In this document: piece after piece, positions 37,389-50,492 of the stretch | Layout of the letters: every line of letters begins with the position of its first letter | Numbering within the stretch: the stretch's first letter is position 1 | Assembly (NCBI RefSeq): GCF_000423305.1 | Contig: NZ_AUHS01000003.1 | Coordinates: 248,001 to 312,000 of the forward strand | DNA length: 64,000 bases | Source of the DNA: Legionella moravica DSM 19234 | GTDB lineage: Bacteria; Pseudomonadota; Gammaproteobacteria; Legionellales; Legionellaceae | Reading direction: 5' to 3' | Notes under the pieces: model-generated | Seen by the model: the letters and a program-made list of their open reading frames with translations, nothing else | The model's database searches: none | Told to the model about the DNA's origin: nothing | Made by a program: the position numbers and the translations under genes

Positions 37389-37811
37389 CTATTTAATTTT
37401 CTTTCTAACTTTTTGAATCGCACGGATTTGAGCAACAGCACGAGCTAACTCAGCAGCAGCGACAGAATAATCAATATCGCCGCCTTTATTTGCCATTGCT
37501 GCTTCAGCCTGAGCTTTTGCAGCTAGAGCAGCGGCTTCGTCCAGGTGCTCCGCACGCTCGGCGACATCAGCAAGAATAGTCACACAATGCGGCTGAACTT
37601 CAAGCATTCCACCTTGCACGTAATAGATTTCTTGCTCACCGCCAGGCATGGTTAATCGTATTTCACCAGGTTTTAATACGGTTAACAAAGGAGCATGACC
37701 GGGTGTAACCCCAATTTCACCTAATTCTCCAGTGGCAACAACCATCTCTACCAAGCCAGAGAATATTTCATGTTCCGCACTAACAATATCCAGATGCGTT
37801 GTTATTGTCAT
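37389..37811 (-). CDS. atpC: F1Fo ATP synthase epsilon subunit
   Basis: This central-stalk subunit couples and inhibits F1. The N-terminal beta-sandwich (HLDIVSAEHEIFSGLVE, GELGEIGVTPGHAPLLT) is followed by a C-terminal helical hairpin (EHLDEAAALAAKAQAEAAM). An ATG at 37826 overlaps the atpD stop as ATGA. The ATG at 37811 gives 140 residues, matches the E. coli start MxxTYHLDVVSAE and has GAGG upstream, so I prefer it. It is the last gene of the operon, followed by a strong terminator. Confidence 0.94.
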   Translation of the reverse strand: MTITTHLDIVSAEHEIFSGLVEMVVATGELGEIGVTPGHAPLLTVLKPGEIRLTMPGGEQEIYYVQGGMLEVQPHCVTILADVAERAEHLDEAAALAAKAQAEAAMANKGGDIDYSVAAAELARAVAQIRAIQKVRKKIK

Positions 37812-37822
37812 ATCGGCTTGCC

Positions 37823-40077
<2,255 letters not shown>

Positions 40078-40167
40078 ATGTTACTTCGCCTTTAATTGAT
40101 TTATAGGTCATTACATGAATTGTAATGACCTGTATACCTATTGGAATCACTTCCATGAGATATTAAA

Positions 40168-41721
40168 TTACCAACTAGCCGTACGTTTAAACTCATCAAC
40201 TGCTTTAGTTAATTTGGCTTCAATCTCATTATCATATCCGCCTGCTTCGTTAATTGCATGCAACAAGGCAGCATGAGTACTGCGCATGTAATCATGTAAT
40301 GACGATTCAAAGGAACTGATTTCACTTACTGGAACATCATCCAGGTATCCTTTTTCCACAACGAATAAAGATATACCCATTTCAGCTACAGTAAATGGAG
40401 AATATTGCTTTTGCTTCATTAACTCAGTAATACGTTGACCACGCTCCAATTGTTTACGAGTTGCGTCATCAAGGTCAGATGCAAACTGAGAAAATGCTTC
40501 CAGCTCACGGAATTGCGCTAGTGCAAGACGAGTTCCTCCACCCAGCTTTTTCATGATTTTGGTCTGAGCAGCACCACCAACCCGTGATACAGATAAGCCA
40601 GAGTTAATTGCAGGTCTTACGCCCGAGTTGAATAAGTCAACATCCAGGAATATCTGACCGTCAGTAATGGATATCACGTTTGTCGGAACGAAAGCAGATA
40701 CGTCACCCGCTTGAGTTTCAATGATCGGCAGAGCAGTAAGCGAACCGGTTTTACCTTTTACTTCGCCATTTGTTAGTTTTTCTACTTCTTCAGCGTTAAT
40801 ACGTGCTGCACGCTCCAGTAAGCGTGAATGCAAATAGAAAATATCTCCAGGATACGCTTCACGACCTGGTGGTCTACGCAGCAGTAATGAAATTTGGCGA
40901 TATGCCCATGCTTGTTTGGTTAAATCATCGTATACAATCAATGCATCTTCACCGCGTTCCATGAAATATTCACCCATGGAACAACCGGAGTATGGAGCAA
41001 TAAATTGTAACGCAGCAGAGTCGGAAGCCCCTGCAACGACGACTATGGTATGCTCCAAAGCACCGTGCTCTTCCAGCTTGCGTACAATAGACGCAACAGA
41101 AGAAGCTTTTTGTCCGATAGCAACATACACGCATTTAACGCCAGTGCCCTTCTGGTTAATAATGGCATCAATGGCAATTGCTGTTTTACCCGTCTGACGG
41201 TCACCGATGATCAGCTCTCGCTGTCCTCGTCCTACAGGAATCATCGCATCGATAGCCTTTAGGCCTGTTTGAACAGGTTGATCTACTGATTTACGAGAAA
41301 TAACACCAGGAGCAACTTTTTCAATAGGGGACATGCCAGCAGCATCAATTGGACCCTTACCGTCTATGGGATTACCCAATGCATCAACAACACGACCTAA
41401 AAGTCCTTTACCTACAGGAACTTCCAGAATACGACCAGTGCATTTACCTTTTTGACCTTCTGCAAGAGTTGATGAATCACCCAGAATTACAGCACCTACT
41501 GAGTCTCTTTCAAGGTTAAGAGCCAGGCCATATACTCCGCCAGGGAATTCTATCATTTCACCAGCCATTGCATCAGCAAGACCGTGTAAGCGAACGATAC
41601 CGTCTTTTAAACTAACAACAGTTCCTTCATTACGAGCTTCGGAAACCACGCTAAACTGATCAATTTTCTTTCTGATTAATTCGCTGATTTCTGAAGGATT
41701 TAAAGCTACTTGTTCTGACAT
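40168..41721 (-). CDS. atpA: F1Fo ATP synthase alpha subunit
   Basis: The non-catalytic nucleotide-binding subunit of F1. The P-loop [11 protein letters not shown] is present, with [13 protein letters not shown], the [16 protein letters not shown]alker B and the arginine-finger region [24 protein letters not shown]. At 517 residues the length is close to E. coli (513). It begins 17 bases after atpH. Confidence 0.97.
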   Translation of the reverse strand: MSEQVALNPSEISELIRKKIDQFSVVSEARNEGTVVSLKDGIVRLHGLADAMAGEMIEFPGGVYGLALNLERDSVGAVILGDSSTLAEGQKGKCTGRILEVPVGKGLLGRVVDALGNPIDGKGPIDAAGMSPIEKVAPGVISRKSVDQPVQTGLKAIDAMIPVGRGQRELIIGDRQTGKTAIAIDAIINQKGTGVKCVYVAIGQKASSVASIVRKLEEHGALEHTIVVVAGASDSAALQFIAPYSGCSMGEYFMERGEDALIVYDDLTKQAWAYRQISLLLRRPPGREAYPGDIFYLHSRLLERAARINAEEVEKLTNGEVKGKTGSLTALPIIETQAGDVSAFVPTNVISITDGQIFLDVDLFNSGVRPAINSGLSVSRVGGAAQTKIMKKLGGGTRLALAQFRELEAFSQFASDLDDATRKQLERGQRITELMKQKQYSPFTVAEMGISLFVVEKGYLDDVPVSEISSFESSLHDYMRSTHAALLHAINEAGGYDNEIEAKLTKAVDEFKRTASW

Positions 41722-41738
41722 GGAAACTATCCTCTATA

Positions 41739-42281
41739 TTAAGCGGCCAAACCGGTGCCAAGCTTATTAAGCTTGCCCCGGACTGAACCATCGATAACTA
41801 AATCGCCTGCCCGAATAACTGCACCACCAAGCAAGGAGGGATCAATACTTATTCTTAATGACACTTTGCGCTGTAATCGATTGCTTAGCGATTCAATCAA
41901 CTGTTGTTGTTGCGCGGGGGATACTTCAGAGAAACTGATGACATCGACACCCAGTGTCTTTTCTTGTTCTGCTCTATGCACTTCATAAAGAGCTTTAATT
42001 TCCGGCAACAGCATTAACCGCTTATTAGCAGCTAATAACGCAATAAGATTATTTAATGACTTATCGTCTTTTACTTTTCCATTGCAAACCGTTAGCAGCA
42101 ACTCAACTTGTTGCGCATCAGTTGAACTGGGATTTGCAATAAATTGTGATGCCTGTGGAGTTAATACTGCTTGTGCAAGAATCATTAAGTACTCAGACCA
42201 CTCAGCTAATTTTTTTTCTGCTAACGCGTGTTCAAAAATTGCTTTTGCATAGGGTCTGGCTATAGTGGTGCTATCAGACAT
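41739..42281 (-). CDS. atpH: F1Fo ATP synthase delta subunit
   Basis: This peripheral-stalk subunit joins F1 to subunit b. The N-terminal six-helix bundle ([19 protein letters not shown]) and C-terminal [23 protein letters not shown] motif are diagnostic. 180 residues. The start lies one base from the atpF stop. Confidence 0.95.
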   Translation of the reverse strand: MSDSTTIARPYAKAIFEHALAEKKLAEWSEYLMILAQAVLTPQASQFIANPSSTDAQQVELLLTVCNGKVKDDKSLNNLIALLAANKRLMLLPEIKALYEVHRAEQEKTLGVDVISFSEVSPAQQQQLIESLSNRLQRKVSLRISIDPSLLGGAVIRAGDLVIDGSVRGKLNKLGTGLAA

Positions 42282-42282
42282 T

Positions 42283-42753
42283 TCAAATCTCTTCTATCAA
42301 GTTATCTAACAGTGCGCTGTTCGCTTTCGCGTCTACTTCACGCATTAGAATTTTTTCAGCGCCTGAAATGGCCAGTCGGGCAACTTGTTTGCGAAGCTCT
42401 TCTTTAGCGTGGTTCACTTGTTGTGTGAGCTGCTCTTGAGCCAGTTTTGCCTGAATCTGTGCTTCACGCTTGGCTGCTTCCTTTGCTTCTTCAATAATTT
42501 GGGAAGCGCGCTTATTGGCTTTGTCGATGATATCGGCAGATTGTGCCTTGGCTTGTTTCAGCTCATCTTTAACACGGTGTTGAGCCAACTCAAGCTCTTT
42601 ACGACCACGCTCAGCGGCAGACAGTCCGTCAGCAATCTTTTCTTGTCTCTCTTCCAAAGCTTTGGCTAAAGGAGGCCAGACTAATTTCATGGTAAACAGA
42701 ACAAAGGCTGCAAATACCAGCATTTGTACTACTAATGTCAAATTAATATCCAA
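42283..42753 (-). CDS. atpF: F1Fo ATP synthase b subunit
   Basis: The peripheral stalk dimer. One N-terminal transmembrane helix ([23 protein letters not shown]) is followed by a long charged coiled coil ([22 protein letters not shown] and onwards). 156 residues, identical in length to the E. coli protein. Confidence 0.95.
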   Translation of the reverse strand: MDINLTLVVQMLVFAAFVLFTMKLVWPPLAKALEERQEKIADGLSAAERGRKELELAQHRVKDELKQAKAQSADIIDKANKRASQIIEEAKEAAKREAQIQAKLAQEQLTQQVNHAKEELRKQVARLAISGAEKILMREVDAKANSALLDNLIEEI

Positions 42754-42805
42754 AGTACTATCTCCTGTAACAATTAGGGCGCTGTGGCGCCCTGTTCATG
42801 AGTTA

Positions 42806-43111
<306 letters not shown>

Positions 43112-43120
43112 TTAAATTGG

Positions 43121-44345
<1,225 letters not shown>

Positions 44346-44498
44346 ATATTCACCTAACTTTCACCGCGCGAATTATAAATCAATCAACTGTAATAATCAA
44401 CGGCGATATTGAATTTTTCGAGCTATAATAAAAGCGTAGGGCTTAGCATTGTGTTCTTGCTAAGTAGATTTATTTAAACCTCGCCAAAGGAATAAAAT

Positions 44499-44744
44499 AT
44501 GTCTGATAAAATACAACATACTGCAGCAGGTCTGCATGAAAAAATGATTCATCGTTACAACGATGGATTAGACCATAAACACAACAAAAGTCATCTGCTC
44601 TATCGACGCCACTGTAAATCTCACCCATGTGTTCCTAGAAATGGAAATGCTGAAGAATCAGAAACAAACGGTTCAACAGGACTAATTCGTGAATTTAAAT
44701 TAAGAAAAATGCGTAAACGACTGGATAAAGGACGAATCCATTGA
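44499..44744 (+). CDS. Small basic protein of unknown function
   Basis: The 81-residue protein is strongly basic (HRYNDGLDHKHNKSHLLYRRH, KLRKMRKRLDKGRIH) with no domain I recognise. It is supported by a good ribosome site (AAAGGAAT seven bases before the ATG), by lying divergent from the atp operon in its own space, and by a hairpin about 55 bases after its stop. Codon use looks normal. It could be a small nucleic-acid-binding protein; that is a guess from charge only. Confidence 0.5.
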   Translation: MSDKIQHTAAGLHEKMIHRYNDGLDHKHNKSHLLYRRHCKSHPCVPRNGNAEESETNGSTGLIREFKLRKMRKRLDKGRIH

Positions 44745-44799
44745 TACAGTATATCTTATCCTCCCAGGTTAGCCACTTCCTGGATTGGACGTGCAGCTG

Positions 44800-44822
44800 A
44801 TGGCCTGATTTTATCAGGCCAT
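44800..44822 (+). terminator. Possible terminator between the small basic gene and the BON lipoprotein gene
   Basis: Perfect 10-bp arms atggcctgat (44800-44809) and atcaggccat (44813-44822) enclose a ttt loop. The following run attatt is weakly T-rich. The position between convergent genes suggests use on both strands. Confidence 0.6.
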
Positions 44823-44860
44823 ATTATTCAAAAGAACCTTTTAAAATCATTAAAAATCAT

Positions 44861-45448
44861 TCACTTACTTAGATGCGTCGGTTCATACGTGAAATACTTA
44901 AGCAATTTAACCACACGTTCAACTCCTGTAGTGTACCTGGCTATTTTAATAACCTTTTCTGCCTGATCCGGCTTGACATCACCCATTAAATAAACAGTGC
45001 GATCGGAAGTTATTATTTTAAATGCATTAGGATCAATAGAGTCATCAGCAAATATCTGGCTGCGAATTTTCGCAGTGATCCAACTGTCTTGAACGCTATT
45101 AGAAGAAACCTGACGGACATTAACCTCATTAAACAATCGTCGGTACTGTTTTATTTGAGCTAAACGCAATTTTAATTCTTCAAATAATTCATCATTAGGT
45201 ACATGGCCTGCGATTAGTATGTCCCCATTGAACGCAGCAATATCAAGTACACAGCTGGAATTATTAAATGTTCTGTTAACAGCCAAAACCCTGTTTACTT
45301 CAGCCAACAAGTTATAATCGTTTAATTTTTTGTATACATCATGCCTGTCGTAAAGCAAAGAGGCACCAGTCCATACAGTGCTTACGCAGCCAGACAAAAC
45401 GTATGTCGTGATCAGTAACACCAGTATAAAACGTCCCTGTTTTATCAT
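44861..45448 (-). CDS. BON-domain lipoprotein (DolP paralog)
   Basis: The N-terminal lipobox LSGC (lipidated cysteine near residue 21) precedes two BON domains (LLAEVNRVLAVNRTFNN... and ITAKIRSQIFADDSIDPNAFKI...VYLMGDV). It should sit in the outer membrane facing the periplasm and bind phospholipid. It starts one base after the stop of dolP and resembles it domain for domain, so it is a tandem paralog. E. coli has only one gene here. Confidence 0.87.
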   Translation of the reverse strand: MIKQGRFILVLLITTYVLSGCVSTVWTGASLLYDRHDVYKKLNDYNLLAEVNRVLAVNRTFNNSSCVLDIAAFNGDILIAGHVPNDELFEELKLRLAQIKQYRRLFNEVNVRQVSSNSVQDSWITAKIRSQIFADDSIDPNAFKIITSDRTVYLMGDVKPDQAEKVIKIARYTTGVERVVKLLKYFTYEPTHLSK

Positions 45449-45449
45449 T

Positions 45450-46022
45450 TTATCGAATGTATTGGAAAATTTTCACGACTTTTCTTACACCGTTTATCCG
45501 ACGGGCTACATCAACCGCTAAGGATGCTTGCTCTGGTGTAACGATCCCCATTAAATATACAACGCCATTTTCAGTTACTATACGAATCGAACCGGATTCC
45601 AACCCTTTTTTGGTTAACATATTGCTTCTAACCTGGCCGGTAATCAAAGAATCTTTTGATCTTTGGGACATTGAAAGGGGATTATCCACCGTGATTTCAT
45701 CATATACTCGCTTTACCCCAGGGGTATTCTGAGCCACTCTCTCAGCTACAACTCGCAAAGAAGCAGTAGGTGTCTGGCCGACCAACAAGACTACTCGATT
45801 AAAGCTGGTCACTAAAATTCGTGAATGTCTAAATTGAGGGTCTGCAACAATACCTTTATGTATCACATGAAATAGGCGTGCATCTGCTTCCATTGTCGTT
45901 ACACTTCGTCTGTCATAGACCATTCCTGCAGCAGCACCTGCCACAACAGCGACGACGCAGCCTGTTAGCATAGTACTTACCAATAAAACAACTATTGATT
46001 TTAATCTGGAGTTTATGTTCAT
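45450..46022 (-). CDS. dolP: Dual-BON-domain outer membrane lipoprotein
   Basis: The lipobox LTGC is followed by two BON domains (HKGIVADPQFRHSRILVTSFNRVVLLVG and ITGQVRSNMLTKKGL...VVYLMGIVTPEQA). DolP (formerly YraP) supports outer-membrane integrity and interacts with anionic phospholipids. It follows diaA by five bases, preserving the rsmI-lpoA-yraN-diaA-dolP order known from other gammaproteobacteria. Confident by context and domains. Confidence 0.9.
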   Translation of the reverse strand: MNINSRLKSIVVLLVSTMLTGCVVAVVAGAAAGMVYDRRSVTTMEADARLFHVIHKGIVADPQFRHSRILVTSFNRVVLLVGQTPTASLRVVAERVAQNTPGVKRVYDEITVDNPLSMSQRSKDSLITGQVRSNMLTKKGLESGSIRIVTENGVVYLMGIVTPEQASLAVDVARRINGVRKVVKIFQYIR

Positions 46023-46027
46023 TTTTT

Positions 46028-46627
46028 TTATCCTAAAACCTGACCAAATAAAGACTGATCAATTAAATCACAAAAACAATGTAATATGAACAAGTGAAGT
46101 TCTCTTATACGCGCAGCGCTATCTGAAGCCACTCGCAGCTCAATATCCTCTGGCCCCAGATGATTGGCCAAAACGCCTCCATCTCGTCCACTTAGTGCAA
46201 TAGTATCCATTCCTCGTTCATTGGCTGCATGCAATGCGTGCAGCATGCTATCGGAATTACCTGAAGTAGTTAGTAACAACAAAACATCCTGTTCATGGCC
46301 CAGAGCCTGAATCTGTCTTGCGAACACTTGACCGTAATGATGCTCATTTGCAAACGATCCAAGACATGTTGCATCAGAGCTTAAATTAATTACAGGTAAA
46401 GGAGGCCTTTCCACCTCAAAATGATTCAACATAGCGCTGGTAAAATGCATGCAATTCGCGCTGGATCCCCCACTGCCACACACAAATATAGTTCCATCAG
46501 CCAGCAGGCAATTCACCAATCGTTGTCCTGCTTTAGCAATAGTATCCGATAAAGCGTCTGCAACGGCGATCTTCGTTTCAATATTCACACCAAAAAGATG
46601 TCTTACTCTTTCTTCCAGTTGAACCAT
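46028..46627 (-). CDS. diaA: DiaA-like SIS-domain protein (DnaA initiator-associating / phosphoheptose isomerase family)
   Basis: The SIS fold is seen in VCGSGGSSANCMHFTSAML, the LTTSGNSDSMLHAL phosphosugar loop, and DGGVLANHLGPEDIELRV. The frame is open to 46705, but the ATG at 46627 (MVQLEERVRHLFG) has AAGG upstream and gives 199 residues, like E. coli DiaA (196). Family members include GmhA; position between yraN and dolP favours DiaA, which binds DnaA tetramers and helps time initiation. No catalytic test is possible from sequence alone. Confidence 0.85.
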   Translation of the reverse strand: MVQLEERVRHLFGVNIETKIAVADALSDTIAKAGQRLVNCLLADGTIFVCGSGGSSANCMHFTSAMLNHFEVERPPLPVINLSSDATCLGSFANEHHYGQVFARQIQALGHEQDVLLLLTTSGNSDSMLHALHAANERGMDTIALSGRDGGVLANHLGPEDIELRVASDSAARIRELHLFILHCFCDLIDQSLFGQVLG

Positions 46628-46646
46628 TTTATAAACCTTTTTATAT

Positions 46647-47006
46647 TCAATAATCTGCGTTAAATGCGTCTTTAATCCAGGTAATATCCCCAGAACTCCC
46701 GTCAATACTTATGACATCAAAGCGTATTGGATTACGTTCCTGGATTTTATGTTTCAGCAAATAATGCGACGTTGTTCTTATTATTTTTTGGCGCTTTGCA
46801 TAAGTAACACTGGCAAACCCATCTCCAAATTTTATATTTGAACGACAGCGTACCTCAATAAATACGAGATAATTTCCTTCTCGCATAATTAAATCAATTT
46901 CACCTGAACGGCAATAATAATTCTGGCACACCAGCTTAAGGCCTTGTTCCAGCAAGTACTTTAATGCCTTTTGTTCCGCAACACGGCCTGAGTGAACAGT
47001 GTTCAA
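46647..47006 (-). CDS. yraN: YraN family (UPF0102) endonuclease-like protein
   Basis: The 119-residue protein has a restriction-endonuclease-like core: RVAEQKALKYLLEQG, then RSGEIDLIMREGNYLVFIEVRCRS with the E...D...ExK-like acidic residues (R replaces K). UPF0102 proteins are thought to act in DNA or RNA handling, but function is unsettled. It lies between lpoA and diaA, as in E. coli. Confidence 0.9.
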   Translation of the reverse strand: MNTVHSGRVAEQKALKYLLEQGLKLVCQNYYCRSGEIDLIMREGNYLVFIEVRCRSNIKFGDGFASVTYAKRQKIIRTTSHYLLKHKIQERNPIRFDVISIDGSSGDITWIKDAFNADY

Positions 47007-47036
47007 TTGGCTATCCTTCTGAATTCATCATTCAAT

Positions 47037-48857
47037 TTAAACCGTACTACCTAATGAATGTGCCAGGCCTTGTCTAAATTGCCCCCACTCCAGAACACGC
47101 GCAACCTGCTGTGAAGGTTTCAAATAGAGAGTACCGTTTGATTCCATAGAACCATCCGCGGGAAATAAAATTAACTGATTTATTTGAGTAGCTAATGCAT
47201 AACTGTCCATACCCAGGGCATACAACCTATTATAACTATTAAATTGCTCTGGCCAATTTCTCGTTCCCATCTGATGTGAAAATACCCAGGGGATGTCGCA
47301 AAAAATAACCCCATCCAAATCTTTATCTTTTAAAGCATTGGCATTTCCGCCATAAACACTTGATGTAGCAAAGACCGGTACATCACCTGCATAATAATAT
47401 TTTAACAAGGGCATAATTTGACGCGCCTTTGATGGATAGGCTAATAAAAAGATCATATCAAAGTCTTGTCTACGGCTTGGCAAGGATTGTAGATTATGAC
47501 CCAAAACCTGCTTTAATTGTTTTTCTCTTGTCTGACTTTCAGAGATTTTTAGAAAATCCTTCATTTTCTTGTTCATATCATCATTGGTGCCATATAAAAA
47601 GGTATCAACAATTTTGCCACCATTATTCGTCCATTGATTAACAAATGCCTTGGTCACATCATTGCCCCAATCGTTTTGGGGTGCAATGACTAAAGCCCTG
47701 CGGTATCCCTTACTCCGCGCTTTACTTGCCACCTGGCTGGCTTCATTAGCAGGAGACAGACCAAAGAGATAAGAGTTATCCTGTACACTGGCGTCTGAAT
47801 CATTCAAAAGTAAAGTAGGGACAGGATGGTTCAGCACAGCTACAGCAGCTACCTGATTTTTAGTCAATGGACCAACAACATATTCTGCACCTTCATCAAT
47901 GGCTTTTTGATACAGTTCGGTGATTTCACCTTGAGCTGTATCATAAGTTTTTACCTGAGTTGTCTCCTCACCATTATTGCTCTTATAAGCAGCCATGAAT
48001 CCTTCGCGTATTGCTTTACCAGGACCAGAAAGTGGCCCACTTAACGGGAGTAATAATGCTATATTTTTAGGTTTGGCAATCATTTTGTCAGCAATACTGT
48101 CCAAGGGGTTGGGAAGAATATTATTCGCGGGATGATGATCATAACGAGATTGCCATTGATCCAGGGCAGCAAGCAATGATTTAGGATTGTCTCGATATTT
48201 ACGCGAAATAACAGCTAACTGGAGCCATCCTTGTAATTCAGACTTATCTGCAGCTTCTGCAGCCATCGCATTTAATTCGGGTTGAGGCAAGTTAATTAAA
48301 GTGAACCAGAGCGTTCTTCTGTTGTTAACCTGCTGCTCCTGCTCCGTCAATAAGGACTCCAGTTTTATTCGCTCCATTACCGACTCTATTTGATTGCCTG
48401 TTGAGCGATAGGATTGAGCCAACAGCTCATGCAATTGAATTTGATTGTAATGCGAAAGGCTATCTGAGTCTTTTATCGTTGCCAATTTAACCAATGCTGA
48501 TTGGGGTTGATCCCGGATCACATCTATTTTCGCTAATAACAGTTTTTTTTCATTCAACTGATCATCAGTTAATTCACTTGTTTGTGCTAAAATGGCTAAA
48601 CCTTGTCGCCATTGGCCCTCAGATATCATACTGCCAGCTGCGGCTAGTAATAGACTTTGTTTTTTGGAACCTTCTTCATTTTTTGCTAATGCAAGATAGG
48701 TCGCAGTAGGCATACTGTAAGGATTTTTAACTTTTTTGTGGACGGTGGTCACTACAGGCTCAGATGAATTAACGGTTTGAGTGCATTGACACAGCAAAAA
48801 TGTTGAGACCAGCAATAAAAAAATACGAACATTAAATAATTTTAGAAACATATTCAT
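47037..48857 (-). CDS. lpoA: Penicillin-binding protein activator LpoA
   Basis: An outer-membrane lipoprotein that stimulates PBP1A. The leader MFLKLFNVRIFLLLVSTFLL ends in a lipobox CQC. An N-terminal TPR-like helical domain follows to about residue 260. The C-terminal periplasmic-binding-protein fold starts with KNIALLLPLSGPLSGPGKAIREGF. The frame extends upstream into rsmI, but the ATG at 48857 (or 48851) sits right before the hydrophobic leader. It is divergent from rsmI and starts the yraN-diaA-dolP run. Confidence 0.9.
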   Translation of the reverse strand: MNMFLKLFNVRIFLLLVSTFLLCQCTQTVNSSEPVVTTVHKKVKNPYSMPTATYLALAKNEEGSKKQSLLLAAAGSMISEGQWRQGLAILAQTSELTDDQLNEKKLLLAKIDVIRDQPQSALVKLATIKDSDSLSHYNQIQLHELLAQSYRSTGNQIESVMERIKLESLLTEQEQQVNNRRTLWFTLINLPQPELNAMAAEAADKSELQGWLQLAVISRKYRDNPKSLLAALDQWQSRYDHHPANNILPNPLDSIADKMIAKPKNIALLLPLSGPLSGPGKAIREGFMAAYKSNNGEETTQVKTYDTAQGEITELYQKAIDEGAEYVVGPLTKNQVAAVAVLNHPVPTLLLNDSDASVQDNSYLFGLSPANEASQVASKARSKGYRRALVIAPQNDWGNDVTKAFVNQWTNNGGKIVDTFLYGTNDDMNKKMKDFLKISESQTREKQLKQVLGHNLQSLPSRRQDFDMIFLLAYPSKARQIMPLLKYYYAGDVPVFATSSVYGGNANALKDKDLDGVIFCDIPWVFSHQMGTRNWPEQFNSYNRLYALGMDSYALATQINQLILFPADGSMESNGTLYLKPSQQVARVLEWGQFRQGLAHSLGSTV

Positions 48858-48891
48858 TCGCCAAATACGCAATAACCGAAGAGGATAAACT

Positions 48892-49743
48892 ATGACAAAC
48901 TCTCTAGCAACAGGCATAGGAACTCTCTATATAGTTGCGACTCCAATTGGAAACCGTGATGACATCAGTTTCAGGGCACTTAATATTTTAAAATCAGTCG
49001 ATCTAATCCTTGCTGAAGATACAAGGCACTCAATACAATTACTCACTGCTTTGGGAATAAAAAATAATTTAACTTCTCTGCACGCCCATAATGAAAGTGA
49101 TAAAAGTAAGCAAATCATTGAACAAATCCTCAATGGAACTACGGTTGCTCTAATCAGTGATGCAGGAACACCTTTAATCAGTGATCCTGGATATCCTTTA
49201 GTAAAGCTTGCTCGTGAACATTTAATTCCTGTTACCCCAATTCCAGGACCAAGTGCCTTAATTACGGCTCTAAGTGCAGCAGGAGTACCCTGCGACTCCT
49301 TCATCTTTTCAGGTTTTCTTCCTGCAAAGCACGCTGCTCGGGTTAGCAAACTCAAATCTCTACAAAATGAACCTCATACACTTCTTTTTTATGAGTCAAC
49401 ACACAGAATTCTGGAGTGCATTGATGATATTTCAGAAACCTACGGCCCAGAATGTGAGTTGGTTCTGGCGAAAGAACTGACTAAAACTTATGAGAGGTTC
49501 ATCACAGGTACCGTATCTGAAGTCAAAAAGTGGTTATTAGCAGATCCAGGCCATACAAAAGGAGAGTTTGTATTAATAATACCTCCTCGTCCGGAGCGTG
49601 ATTCTCTTCAATCGCATCAGGAGCTCCTTGCTGTTTTATTACAAGAAGTACCATTAAAACAAGCAGTATCTATAGCCTGTAAACTAACTAAAGCACACAA
49701 AAACGAACTCTATGAAATGGCTTTAAAAATGAAAAAGTCATGA
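48892..49743 (+). CDS. rsmI: 16S rRNA (cytidine1402-2'-O)-methyltransferase
   Basis: This tetrapyrrole-methylase-fold enzyme modifies C1402 in the ribosomal P site. Motifs are GTLYIVATPIGNRDDIS, LILAEDTRHS, LISDAGTPLISDPGYPLV, PGPSALITALSAAG and FYESTHRI. 283 residues. It is divergent from lpoA with a 34-base gap, the usual neighbour relationship. AGAGG precedes the ATG. Confidence 0.96.
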   Translation: MTNSLATGIGTLYIVATPIGNRDDISFRALNILKSVDLILAEDTRHSIQLLTALGIKNNLTSLHAHNESDKSKQIIEQILNGTTVALISDAGTPLISDPGYPLVKLAREHLIPVTPIPGPSALITALSAAGVPCDSFIFSGFLPAKHAARVSKLKSLQNEPHTLLFYESTHRILECIDDISETYGPECELVLAKELTKTYERFITGTVSEVKKWLLADPGHTKGEFVLIIPPRPERDSLQSHQELLAVLLQEVPLKQAVSIACKLTKAHKNELYEMALKMKKS

Positions 49744-49925
49744 AATTATTGTATTAGAGGCTGTCGGCAATTGCTCTTACCTCCTGAATGATGCGGCTTT
49801 GACCATGTGCATTTAATAATGAGTTTACCAATACATGACCGCAGCTATTCTTAGCGTTTGAGCATGATTAATTATCTTCTTTCAAAACAAATTTATTACC
49901 TAAAATTAATTTGCACGACAATAAA

Positions 49926-50492
49926 AGTAACTACCCACGTCATCCCGAAGGTAGTGAGGGATCTCCTCTCGGGTGGCGCAATTTTAAAGAATCAATTGAT
50001 ACAAGTCGTTCCAATCTGAGTTCAATGCATTAATCAAATCAAGCTTCTTTTTTCGTGATCAATCTTTAATTTGTTTTCTCGTTCAATAACCACAACGATA
50101 CTTTCACAGGCTTCATAGTAAACAAGTCTATCCACGTTGTATTTTTTGGTGAATCCAGCCACCAATTTGTTTTTGTGTTCGTAGACGCGACGTATCAAAT
50201 CATTGGTAACACCAGTTTACAAAACATTATTGTGTTTATAAGCCAATAGGTAAACGTATGATTCCATATGCGTTGGTGATTCCTTGTTGTGATGGACTTT
50301 GCTCTTTTAATATCCTGCAGGAATAAGAATATTACCAGCAAATACAGATTGAATAGAATTCAAAATATTACAGCAGAGGTTTTCATTCAGTTATATGATC
50401 ATAAATAAGTTTTCAAATGTTTTTGAAATTATTGAATACGTGCCGTTTGCTGGAGATCCCTCACTGCGTTCGGGATGACGTGGGTAGTTACT
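49926..50492. mobile_element. Inverted-repeat cassette carrying a GIY-YIG nuclease remnant
   Basis: Arms 49926-49966 and 50452-50492 are reverse complements in 39 of 41 positions (outer end agtaactaccc, inner part gtcatcccgaa and gtgagggatctcc). A GIY-YIG pseudogene lies between them. The boundaries are flanked by aataa-like sequence on both sides, too AT-rich to call a target duplication. The layout suggests a mobile unit, now dead. Confidence 0.72.
49984..50267 (-). pseudogene. GIY-YIG nuclease domain protein, broken
   Basis: From ATG 50267 the translation reads MESYVYLLAYKHNNVL, then a TAA where a tyrosine codon is expected, then [19 protein letters not shown] and [20 protein letters not shown]. 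This is the UPF0213-type GIY-YIG pattern. After ENKLK the similarity moves to another frame ([16 protein letters not shown]), which contains a TGA where tryptophan is usual, and ends at 49984. So there are two nonsense changes and one frameshift. The original protein was about 94 residues. Confidence 0.85.

Noticed and set aside
49744..49860. RNase P RNA expected after rsmI in some gammaproteobacteria
   Set aside because: The characteristic conserved cores of the RNA are absent; only a short coding-like fragment (HGQSRIIQEVRAIADSL on the minus strand) is visible, too short to name.
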